A stretch of 64,000 nt of DNA, taken from Botryotinia globosa (taxonomy: Eukaryota > Ascomycota > Leotiomycetes > Helotiales > Sclerotiniaceae). Position 1 is the stretch's first letter. Each line of letters starts with the position of its first letter. A program made the position numbers and the translations under genes. The stretch covers positions 2,418,001 through 2,482,000 of the forward strand of contig RCSZ01000007.1 of assembly GCA_014898425.1 (NCBI GenBank), written 5' to 3'. The notes beneath the pieces are model-generated. The model had not been told where the DNA came from and made no database searches. It saw nothing but the letters and a program-made list of their open reading frames with translations. Below are positions 1-10,545 of the stretch, one piece after another.

Positions 1-948
1 TTCTCACCCCCTCATCATCCTGCTCCTCAACTCTCAAATCCGGAAACTTCATCGGCATGATCCTTCTCGGGGTAGTCCCGGGAACTAAAGCATATTTACT
101 GAAATCGCTCACTCCATCATGCTCCCTCAGATAATCCTCATCCAAGAACAAAGTCCCATTTACGTCTTCAGTCTTTGCTCTCACAATCGATAAGATCGCA
201 TCAGAAAATATACTCGGATGTCTCAAATCCTCATCTGCGGAAGAGAAATGCGCAGTCGCTGCAGATTCAATGGCAACCGCGGGCCAGAGACCCGTAATCG
301 CCATATTCTGACCCGATGATCCCATGCGGGAGAAATCCATACCGAGACCTTGAACCAGAACACTCATTCCTACTTTCCCCATTGCGTAGGCTGTCTTGCC
401 GCGGAAGAATCGGGAGTAGATGGGTGGACAGATGACGACGATTCGGGCGTTCCAATCTTGGGCTTTCCAATGAGGAATGCAGGATTGAATGGTGGCGTAG
501 AGACCATTGGGGTTGATGGATTCCATCAGCAGGTATCGGGATAGAGGGGTGGTGAGCACAGAGGAATGGTAGATGGCGCCGGAATTGTAGACTAGCACGT
601 CGATGCGTCCGTAGGTGGAAATGGTCTGGGAAACGAGAGAGAAGATGGAGGCGTGTGAGCGCACATCGCAGGGGATGGCGGTAGCGGTGAATCCGGCTTC
701 GAGGATCTCTCGACAGACGGTGGAGATGGTTGAGGCGTTTGAATTGGGATTTGGGGGGAAAGGATGGGTGGTAGAGGCGTCGCTGGTAGATTTGGCGGAT
801 ACGATTACTAGGCTAGTTAGTGAGGGAATTAGGGAGGGAGTTGGGATTTTGATTTACCTGCATATCCGTTCTTTGCGAAATCAATGGCAATTTGACGACC
901 GATGCCTCGAGATGCGCCGATCACGAGAGCTACCTTTTGAGATGTCAT
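1..948 (-). CDS. HSDL2-like short-chain dehydrogenase, 3' end cut by window
   Basis: Two exons are visible: 948-858 and 807-1, with an intron at 857-808. The protein starts MTSQKVALVIGASRGIGRQ, a Rossmann-fold dinucleotide-binding motif (GASRGIG) at the extreme N-terminus. It continues through a CDVRS segment and NSGA, and reaches the catalytic pair Y-A-M-G-K. A downstream GLWPAVAIESAAT segment resembles the substrate-loop region of hydroxysteroid-dehydrogenase-like protein 2 (HSDL2). The expected catalytic Ser region reads ICPP, so Cys stands where many SDRs have Ser. HSDL2 proteins are usually peroxisomal or mitochondrial NAD(P)-dependent oxidoreductases of unclear substrate. The C-terminus, where a targeting signal or SCP2 domain would be, lies outside the window. 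It is divergent from the kappa GST gene, also a likely peroxisomal protein. Confidence 0.85.
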
Positions 949-1314
949 GTTGGATTTAAATGCCTATGAATTGGAAATGTTGATTGAATAGGATTCAAGG
1001 TATTCCATCACTTGGAACAATATATATTCGAAAATACATATCTCGGAACTTGTGGGAAACTTATGGTTTAGTGATCAAGAATGAAGTTTGTTTGGAGTGA
1101 AAGATGGAGTGATGTATGTGTGTATAGAGAGAGGTATGTTTAGTGATCAAGAATTCCGGGTTTGAGCTAGCTTACTGAGCCGAGGCACATGAAAGTTGGA
1201 GCGCAACGGCAAAGTTAACCACTACTTGGATGTATATGATGGTAGGTATATCAATATCTTAAAATCACAATATTTTGTTACTTTGATTGAAATCGGAACT
1301 TTAACATCTTCATC
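949..1314. promoter_or_regulatory. Shared intergenic promoter region of the SDR and kappa-GST genes
   Basis: This is a 366-bp gap between two divergent start codons. I see no other open gene here. Both flanking products are candidates for peroxisomal redox metabolism, so joint regulation is plausible. No specific operator could be recognised by eye. Confidence 0.35.
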
Positions 1315-2269
1315 ATGCCTGGTCATATAGATTGTTACCTCGATTGCTGTAAGTGTGAAATTATTTCCTTAAGCTTTCCCCATGTTCTCTTCTCCACACT
1401 ATATTACCGTGCTGATTGAACCCCTTTATCAAAGCTTCATTCTATAGCTACGCAGCTTTAGTCCATCTACGCAAGAATCGGGAGATTCTCCTTTCTCATG
1501 ATGTTACTATCGAGTGAGTTTGCAGTGATCTGTCTTATGATGTATACATATATACGTATTCGAGGATGAAATCTAACTTAAACCCCATCTCAAAAGTCTC
1601 ATCCCCGTCTTTCTCGGGGGTATAAATCACGGCTCGGGAAACAAACCACCATGGACTCTTCCTGCAAAGGCGAAATATAGTAAATTTGATTCAGCGAGAA
1701 CGATTGAGTATCATGGATTACCAAATTTACAACCGTCGGAGTTTTTCCCACCGGTCACGCTTCTTGTAGGTTTTTGATTTCTCATTTCTTACTAGATGGA
1801 TGGATGGATATGTGTAAAGACTTGGTGCTAATGTTGGGTTTGGATGAAGCCTCAAAGAGCACTCTGTTTTATCAAGTCTCGCTACTCCGTCGAGGTCTTT
1901 GAGAAAACATGGTTAGAGATCTTTAATGCTTTGTGGGTTCCTCCACAGAAGAACATTACAATTGCGGAGATCTTCAAGGAATACTTGAACGGATTGGGAA
2001 CATTCGATGAGAAAGAAGTAGAGGAAATCATGCAGAAAGCAACAGAGAAAGAGTGGAAGGATAAGCTGTTGGAGAACACGAAAGATGCGCTGGAGAAAGG
2101 AGCATTTGGGGCGCCGTGGATGTGGGTGAGGAACGCGGAGGGAAAGGAAGAACCGTTTTTTGGGAGTGATAGGTTTCATTTCATGTGGAGGTTCTTGGGG
2201 GTGGAGTTTAGGGATTTGGAAATTGTGAGGGGGAAGAAGGTGGTTGGGGAGGGGAAGGCGAAGTTGTGA
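1315..2269 (+). CDS. Kappa-class glutathione S-transferase / DsbA-like, peroxisomal
   Basis: Four exons fit in frame: 1315-1348, 1435-1513, 1597-1765 and 1850-2269, giving 233 aa. The N-terminus MPGHIDCYLDCSS is the typical start of fungal GST-kappa/HCCA-isomerase-type DsbA proteins. The middle exon has the family loop GGINHGSGNKPPWTLP, and the C-terminal exon carries GAFGAPWMWV and FFGSDRFHFMWRFLGV. Family members conjugate glutathione or act as thiol-disulfide enzymes with a thioredoxin fold plus a helical insert. The protein ends in AKL, a canonical PTS1 peroxisomal signal, and mammalian GSTK1 is also partly peroxisomal. A start at the ATG at 1844 would lie inside intron 3 and was rejected. 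Confidence 0.88.
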
Positions 2270-2341
2270 GGGGAGATGAAGGAGAGGAGGGGGGTCAAGC
2301 TGTGAGGGGAGATGAAGGAGAGGAGGGGGGTTAAGCTGTGA
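2270..2341 (+). repeat. Two 36-bp direct repeats directly after the GST stop codon
   Basis: Units 2270-2305 and 2306-2341 are near-identical purine-rich 36-mers. Each ends in AAG CTG TGA, matching the AAG TTG TGA at the end of the GST gene. The period is a multiple of three, so the repeats stay in frame with the gene and each repeats its Lys-Leu-stop ending. Confidence 0.85.
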
Positions 2342-2973
2342 AGAGGACGAGGGAGAATGAGGGAATGAGGGAATGAGGGAATAAAATTGTAAAATTGTAA
2401 AGGAAGGGAGGGGTTGCAACTTGTGGCTGTTTATGAGTTCTTAAGCTATGCTATTTTCTTAAGAATTTATACACATCTACTCCTCGATTCTGATGAGTAG
2501 CAATACAAAATAAAAATGGCATCGAGATTATGATTCCCCATCAAGTATAACAGAAAGCCTAGGGTTTATTATATAAAGGTACTCAGATGATTGCAGACTA
2601 TCAAGGAGAAAAGGATCTGTACAACAAAAGTTCTACTTATACCAGTGCTCTACTAGAGCTGATTGGAACTTTATACACATGTAACCATGAGAACCACATC
2701 ACCAATAAATGATTAGATTCTTGACTTCAATAATCCTAGAATACTGTGTGTAGTGTATGATTCGGATGATCCCAATCACGTGACACCAAGACGCGAGACC
2801 TCACGTGTTTTCCCCATACTTTCCCAAATAAGGGGTCTGAAATGGTACCCGTCTTTAATCGAGATAAGCTTTTAAGCCGCATGGAAACTACTGTATATAA
2901 AGATCGGTAGTGAGTCTCTTCAAACTTCTCTTCTTTCCCTCCAAAAATCTTCTTCCTTTTTCCTTCATCAATC
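2342..2973. other. Intergenic region with a candidate TATA box
   Basis: No convincing gene is seen. The start is low-complexity (gggaatga and aaattgta repeats near 2355-2400). Near 2892 there is tgtatataaag, a good TATA box about 80 bp before the ATG at 2974. It is followed by a CT-rich stretch typical of fungal transcription starts. Confidence 0.4.
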
Positions 2974-3234
2974 ATGTTTTTTTCCCACTTGATTTCATCT
3001 TCTTCCGATGATATATACAAATCTTGGATGTCTCATTTTGAAGCAATAGAGAGAGTTTCCTGCTGCCGAATATTTTCAAAGCGTGAGGTGGTGGTTGATA
3101 AATTCAAATTGAGAAGATCCATTTCAATCCCAAACCTTGGTGCTTCAACGATGGATGGATCCCCCCATGATTTTCTCCATTGGGTGGCTCCGGTCACTTT
3201 TTTGGTGTGGCGCTTTATTAGCGTGGTTAGCTAA
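2974..3234 (+). CDS. Possible small hypothetical protein (86 aa)
   Basis: An 86-residue open frame begins at an ATG. It is preceded by a TATATAAA-type box about 80 bp upstream and by a strongly pyrimidine-rich leader ending in CATCAATC, which is what a real fungal promoter often looks like. The protein is Ser-rich at the start, with a basic middle and a hydrophobic end (PVTFLVWRFISVV). I recognise no domain. It lies about 350 bp upstream of the Yta7 start, so it could equally be part of that gene's 5' leader or chance. Confidence 0.25.
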   Translation: MFFSHLISSSSDDIYKSWMSHFEAIERVSCCRIFSKREVVVDKFKLRRSISIPNLGASTMDGSPHDFLHWVAPVTFLVWRFISVVS

Positions 3235-3582
3235 GCGACCACCTTGGGATCCAAACGCGCTTGGTGAGAAATCAGCTTTCCCTCAAGATGTCAACATTAA
3301 CTCAACATATCAATTCATTCATCATAATTCCATGAGAATAACTCCATAGAAAAGGTTATTCATCATTCGTTAATCTTTTCTATATTGAATCTTCGCTCCA
3401 ATCAATCTTGTTGTTTGTCGTTCAACATTGACGGAACATTACTTGAAACTTTATTTACAGCAGCGCGCGAAACTATCAATGTTTTAACAAACAGTGAATT
3501 CCGTCGAATCACCATCACTCTAAGCCATTTCTCTACGGTTCCCCTCCGACTTCGAAGCTTTACTTAAGATTGGTCCACCGCT

Positions 3583-6500
3583 ATGCCAGCGAAGCACCGC
3601 AAATTCGAAACCTTTGACCCTAATAAGTCCGACTCGAACGACGACGATTTCTCTCCAACCGAAGCTGCTCCTCCACGAAAGTCCCCCAAAAAGTCACGGT
3701 CCCAGCCGCAAAAGAAAGGTGGCCAACGAAAGAAGACCAAATACAGGGACTCAGACATTGATGACGAGGATGAGAGTGTGTCGGAAGAATCTTTTATAGA
3801 ATCGGAAGAAGAACAAGAGGACTTTGAGATGAACGAAAAGACCGGAAGAGCTGTGCGAAAGGCTGCGAAAAAAGCCGTTACTTACGAAGAGAGTGAGAGC
3901 GACGAAGATTTGATCCAGGAATCCGAGGAAGAAGTTCGTCCAAGGAAATCGAATAAGCGAACGCGCGTGGTAGATGATGGTGAGGAGGACGAAGACGAGA
4001 TAGTAGAACCCATTTCAAAACGCAATAAGTCAGTGGAAAAGGCATCGGAAAAGAAATCGTTTCTGCTCAAACTCAAGATGCCAACTGGAAACACGCCCGC
4101 TCGAAAGACAAGGGCAGGAAGTGCTGCAAGGACTCGAGCAAGCGCAGAACCTACATCGGCTGGACTTCGAAGAAGCACTCGCGCTCGTACCGAGGACGGT
4201 GAAGACTTCCCTTCATTATCAAACTCTGGAAGACACGTAATTCGGGCTTCGAGATCACCTGAACCGATCGGTCGCATGAGGGCCAGTAGAGGAGCGAAAG
4301 GTCTTAAACAACCCGCGACCTCTACTATTAAAGAAGAGACCAACGAGACGAGCTCATATGAAGACCCGCAACTGGATGCCGAAGGCGAAGACGACGATAT
4401 AGTAATGCAACCACAGCCTGAGATAATTGGAACTGACGACGGAGAGGACGATAATACCGAATCATTCAATCCCCCTGCCAGTGCGCCGGCCAATGACGAT
4501 ATGGTGGACGAACTGGCTGTTGACGCAGCGCTGGTAGAAAATGCAGCCACTCATGATGACGATGATGACGACGAACCTGTTACAAGAACTCGTGCAAGAG
4601 CCTCCAGGTCAAGTAATGCGGGACAGGATGCAGCAGAAGTAGTTGAGACTACCGAAGATTTAGCTGGTGGTTCTCGACGCCTAAGAACTCGAGGCGCGAA
4701 GAGAAATAAAGACGATGGTAGTGACTTTACACCTGAAGGTGAAGCTTCCGAAGAAGAGATGTCTGGATCTAATGCCTCGCCGAAGAAAGGAGGAGATGAT
4801 GATGGCGAGTACTCGAGCTCATCGAGACCCGGAAGGAATGCAAGGCGAGCAAAATCGAAGAGTACTTCTCGCAGGCGTGGTAATATATCGGATGAGGACG
4901 ATGAGCTAGATGCAGAAGAATTGGCGGATGAACTTCAAGAACTCAGACCATCTCGGAGACGCCGCAATCGCGAACCGGAAATTGCTTACGAGCCAAAAGG
5001 CCGTCGTGAAAGAAAGCAAGTGGACTATACAATCAAGCCAATGGATCAGATTTATGCTCAAGATGATGATTTAGAAGAGTCAGCGCCAGCCCCTTCTGCT
5101 AGGGGCCGTGCCGTCCGTGGTGGTGCCAGCAAACCATGGGAACATAATTTACATGCAACTTATGGTCCTTTTGGAGGCGGAATTGGACCAGCTCCGCTCA
5201 TTGGTGGTCCTTGGGGTAGCGGTGCTATCGGCGCTGATTCAGATGATAGCGATGACGAGAATATGCAACATCCAGCTGTTCCGGGCGTTGCGATGACACC
5301 CACCTCTGCAAGGCATGGATTGCTCCCATTTATGCCGCAAGCAAATCAACTCGATCAAACTCCAATTGGCGTCGGTGCACAGGTCGGAAAAGTCAAAAGC
5401 CAGAAAGCCCTCGCAGATGCAGATCCTCTCGGCGTCGATCAAGACGTTGATTTCAGCAAAGTCGGTGGACTCGAAGGGCATATTGAACAACTCAAGGAAA
5501 TGGTACAAATGCCTTTGTTGTATCCTGAACTTTTCCAAAAGTTCCATGTAACACCTCCCCGTGGTGTACTGTTTCATGGTCCTCCTGGCACTGGTAAAAC
5601 GCTTTTGGCAAGGGCTCTGGCAGCGACCGTGGGATCAGGTGGCCAGAAAGTCACATTCTACATGCGGAAAGGTGCTGATGCGTTAAGTAAATGGGTTGGT
5701 GAAGCCGAGAGACAGCTTCGATTGTTGTTCGAAGAGGCGAGGAGAACACAGCCAAGTATCATTTTCTTTGATGAAATCGATGGTCTCGCTCCTGTTAGAT
5801 CAAGTAAGCAAGAGCAGATTCATGCTTCTATTGTCTCTACGCTCTTGGCACTCATGGATGGTATGGATGGTCGAGGACAAGTTATTGTGATTGGAGCAAC
5901 AAATAGACCCGATAACATTGACCCAGCCTTGAGAAGACCAGGCCGATTTGATCGAGAATTTTATTTTCCATTGCCTGACATCGAAGGTCGCAAATCAATC
6001 ATCAACATCCATACAAAGGATTGGGGTATTGATGATAATTTCAAGACTTCTTTAGCTCAAGTTACCAAGGGTTATGGTGGTGCTGATCTTCGTGCTCTGT
6101 GTACACAAGCTGCCCTCAATTCTATCCAACGTTCATATCCTCAAATTTATTCTTCCAACGATAAGCTCAAGGTGGACACCTCGAGAATTAAGGTAACGGC
6201 CAAGGATTTTATGATCTCAGTCAAGAAGATTGTACCATCGTCTGAGCGTTCAACTTCTTCCGGAGCCAAACCACTGCCGAGGAATGTTGAACCTCTCCTT
6301 CGAGACCAACTTAAGTCTATCGAAGACATTGTTGATAATTTAATTCCCATCAAGAAGAAGACAACTGCCTTGGAAGAAGCAATGTATGAGCAATACGAAG
6401 ACGAAGATGGAGGGTTTAGCAGAGAAGAAATGGCCCAAGAGTTTGAGAAGTCAAGAGTATTCCGCCCAAGATTACTCATTGACGGTGAGCCTGGCATGGG

Positions 6501-8777
6501 TCAAGCATATATTGGCGGCGCTCTGTTGAACCATTTCGAGGGACTACATGTTCAGAGTTTTGACCTTCCAACTATATATCTAGATTCGACTAGGGTATGT
6601 GTTCTTTTCTACTGTATGCTTTGATTTATATGCTGACGTAAAATTAGTCTGCGGAGACAGCTATTGTTCAGTTATTTGCGGAAGTCAAACGCCATAAACC
6701 AAGCGTTATCTACCTTCCAGCAATTGATACTTGGTATCGCACTCTTCCAGAAAATGTTATTACCACATTCCTTGGTCTGCTCAATGCGATTCCATCTTCA
6801 GATCCTGTGTTAGTTCTTGGTATAACAAACACTGGCTCAGATGATCATAATCCAAATATGTTGCGTGATATATTTGGCTTTTCAAGACGTAACCGCTTCA
6901 CCATCGATCGACCACAGAAAGTAAGTGACATTGTATGGCTGTCCTTTGCAAATCATTAATGAAATCTACAGGAGTTACGAAAGGAATTCTTTCAGAGCAT
7001 CATTTCGTATTTGAGCAAAACACCAAACGAATTCCCCGATCCAGCCAATCGTAAGAAGCGTAAGCTTGAACCGCTCGAGCTGGCTCCGCCCCCGCCGCCA
7101 CCAAAAGGGCCTTCAAAAGAAGATATCAAGGCACGATTGAAGGCTGATCTCCACATACTAAACCTTTTGAAGGTACAAATTCAACCTATCATGGATCAAA
7201 TCCACAGAAAGTACAGGAAGTTCCGAACGCCTGTTCTTCAGAACAGTCAGTTCCAGTACCTCTTTGATGAGCAAGATCCAAACTACGTCCAACCGGATAT
7301 ACCTCAATTCCGACCATTTGAGTTGGCTCTTGACAAAAAAGGAAACAAATGTCTTCGTGAAACGGCGAGTGGAAAGATATATTATAATTTAGATACCACT
7401 ACGATTGAGGAAAGATTAGTCAATGGCTTTTACGCCCGACCAAAGGATTTTGTGTTCGATATCAAAACTCTTGTCAGAGATGCCAAGGCTATTGGCGACA
7501 AAGACCGCCTGCTTAGAGCTAAGGAAATGCTTGCTAATGTTGAAGTTGACCTTTACGCGTACGAGCATGATCCTAAGTTTGCAGATTGCGAGAACTTATA
7601 CCGTCGTCAGCTACAACGAGCCAAGGAAGTAGAGGCGAAATATGGAAAGAAGGCTCAAGGGATCGTTGGGACAGATCTAGTGCGTTCAGATATCTTCTCG
7701 GAGGAATATGGCTTGGGATCAAATTCTCCTGGAGCAATAAACCTAAACCAAATTATTCCTGGTAGACGCCCTGGTTCTGCTGTTCCATCTTTCCAAGCAT
7801 TTAACCCCGATATCACTCAAGGAAGCAGTGAGCAGAATGCTACCATCCAACGGTCTTTCATCAACGGATCTTCTGTGCCATCTCGAGCAAGTGGCGAGGA
7901 TTCTTTGATGAGTGGGACAAACGACAATGCCTCGGATTATTCTCAGAGTTCTCCTGCTCTACCACGTCAGCAGTGGCCACCGAAATCAGCAATGGCACCT
8001 TCGAGCGTGTCGAATGTTGCCACTGGATTCAACTCTCAGCGGTCTGCTTGGCAGGAAATCTCACATGACACGTCTATCGGCGCATTGGTGAACAATGCTT
8101 CTCCAACAAGTTCTGGAAAGAAAACATCAGAAGCAACTACTTCAAAGAGAACCTCGGCAAATTGGAGTACACGGGCTACAAACGGGACTCGCCCTGGCGC
8201 CTCAAGTCCGATAGATGGGCAGAGACACGATGCTGATCTATTGGACACACAGAGGTACTCACAGAACGCAAGCACGCAAAACACAAATGTAGCCGAGGGA
8301 GAAAGAAGTAGCAACGAGGAATGGCTTCACTCACAAGCACATGCTCTTGCGCGTGGTCATCTAGGGTTTCCATCTCAGACGCCAAGTACACGCAATTCAC
8401 AAGATAAACCGCCTGTACCACCCTTCAACGCCCCTTCACGAAATTCCCAAGACAACGGGGTGACGGATGATTCGCTCGTTGAAGCCAGTTCTACGCAGTC
8501 ATCTTCTCAAAAGACCTACATCTTCAATGAATTTCTTGCGAATGAACTACTGGACAAACTCACCGACGGATCAAGTGGTTGTTCGATTGAACAGTTGGAA
8601 CAAATATATCGTGAATTAATGGACTATATATGGAAGATGAGAGGGGAGTGGAACAGAAGTACAATATGTGTCGGATTGACCAGAGTGTTCAATGACACAA
8701 TATTGGATATCGAGGCGATGCAAAAGGTTGGCAAACCAAGTCAAGAAGACCCGGATTCGCCTCGTTCGACTCAATAG
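3583..8777 (+). CDS. yta7: Yta7/ATAD2-type AAA ATPase with bromodomain
   Basis: Three exons (3583-6594, 6648-6920, 6972-8777) join in frame to 1696 aa. Residues 1 to about 600 are acidic, Ser-rich and low complexity, with many basic patches (nuclear, chromatin-binding style). The first AAA module has Walker A GPPGTGKT near residue 666, Walker B IIFFDEIDG near 726, and the sensor and arginine region GATNRPDNIDPALRRPGRFD. The second AAA module is degenerate: its P-loop reads GEPGMGQ near 968, without the Lys-Thr/Ser. A bromodomain-like helical region follows at about 1150-1290. The C-terminal tail is Ser/Thr/Gln-rich. Family members form hexamers that evict or remodel histone H3-H4 and act as chromatin boundary factors. 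The length is usual for filamentous fungi. Confidence 0.95.
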
Positions 8778-10545
8778 GGGTTGGGTTGTATGCCGGACAA
8801 TGGCGACGAGGGATGGGCTGGAATATTGAGAGGCTGAATGCATTGAAAATTAAGCATGGCGTTCGATAGGTCTTTATTATTATAGGTTGCTTGAGCAAAC
8901 AATTGATAGCTTCAGGAGATGTGTTTTGTTGTATAAGCTATCATAGAGAATGTGATGGCTGAAACTTGTATGTTTGTTTGTGTGCATTGATTCGGTATGA
9001 TAGACGATTATGTTTTACAGTACTTGTTGTTTGGTATATCATATACGATCTTGTTTCGTATTCGTGATTAGGAGAATATAATGAAGGCCTTCCCTCTGCA
9101 TGTTATCTATCTATTTATCTATGCATCAACAAGAAGTTTATTATTCATCAGTCAAATTTGAGCAATTGAAAACAAGGCGAGTCGATCGGCAAAATGTGCC
9201 TATTTGTTGTAATCGTAAACGAGAGTAAGGAAGCGAAAATTAGATTGGGCTGGGTCAGATAGTTGAAATATGCTTGTTTATCGTCGGCTACTAGAGATGG
9301 GTGTTAGGGGTGGGTAATAGATAGGCTGGTATGGGGTAGGTATGAGGTAGGTATGAATGAGAAATTGGGAAAAGGATGGGATGGGGAGGGGGAGTATATG
9401 AGTGGATGTATGGGGAGTTAATTTGTAGTGCTGGTCGGTAGATGTGATGTGTTGTTTTGTGTAGATGAGTGGGGAGTCGGGAGCGGGGAGTGTGGAGTGG
9501 AGTGTAATTGTCTCTTAAACCGATGTTTCTTTTTATAGGGGAGGGGAAGGGGAAGGGGAAGGGGAAGGGGAAGGGGAAGGGGAAGGGGAAGGGGAAGGGG
9601 AAAAGGGTGAGCTTAAATGCCTGGAAAGAATGAGATATGTGATTGGATGAGATTGGTGATGTAGAGAAGATTGATTGTGAGTTGTGATTGTGGTTTATAG
9701 TTTGATATATAGGTATGTATGCTGACTTTTCGCGGGTTGTGGGTTGTGGGTTGTGAGTATTGGGTAGGAGCCGAGAGGAAATTTGGTATGTTGGGTGTGG
9801 GAGGGATAGGATGGATGGAATAGCTTGTATATATGAATAGTTGTCTAGGTGGGACTCTGGAGAAGAAGAAAGGAGGGGATGAAAGAGGTGTAAAGTTTTA
9901 ATTAGTGGACAATAAGAATGAAAATGAGAATGGTAGTAATAGTAGTGGAGGCATGGGGTGGGTATGGAACTGACTGGTGATGGTGATTGAGAGTGTTGAT
10001 CGTGAACTAAATTAAGTATTTACTTCAAAATCTAGAATTCTAGATGCAGATATCGATATTTATATACATGATATGCGGTAGAGATGCATGGGTCTAGATT
10101 TAGTTAGTTATATCAATGTTCGCCTTTTTACGTAGAGAGAACTCTGCTGAACGGACGGGTGAATGGATAAATGGATAGATAGAAAAATTACTTTCTGTCT
10201 GCGCACCTGAAGGCAGATCTGGTCTGAGGTACTTGAAATCCTGGGTTCATGAACGTAGTAATATTCACAGTTGATGCATGCATGTATGTGTGTGTGCTTG
10301 GAGTTTAGGTGTTTCTAAGATGTCACAGGTTCATCGTGAATGAATTTGATTTTTGCTGGATGTAAACCAATTTCTTAATAAACTAATTTGTCGCAATTCA
10401 ATGTGCTAAAACGCATGCCGTCTGTGTGCTGGCTGCTATGAATGGTTTGGCTCCTCGCAACCAGGGACTATTCATTTAAGCAAAGCGAAAAAGCACACTA
10501 GAATGGATCGAGCAACATCTACCACCAGGATTGTTGTGCCTTCGC
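8778..10545. other. Intergenic region, 1.8 kb, no gene seen
   Basis: It begins with the Yta7 3' untranslated region. It has a strong G-rich and A/G-rich bias on the plus strand, with many short repeats of gggta/ggtat type around 9300-9450 and gtgggttgtgggttg near 9735. Apart from the GGGGAA array I see no coding, RNA or transposon feature. Confidence 0.5.
9541..9603 (+). repeat. (GGGGAA)n hexanucleotide array
   Basis: About ten uninterrupted copies of ggggaa make a 60-bp purine tract, a potential G-quadruplex or triplex former. It lies about 0.8 kb past the Yta7 stop codon. Confidence 0.95.

Noticed and set aside
1844..2269. GST start at the ATG at 1844
   Set aside because: That ATG lies at the end of intron 3; the full four-exon gene starts at 1315 and gives the complete family N-terminus.
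3882..4550. 222-codon minus-strand frame inside yta7
   Set aside because: Shadow of acidic and Ser-rich codons (GAC/GAA read as Val/Phe/Ser); the sense gene is certain.
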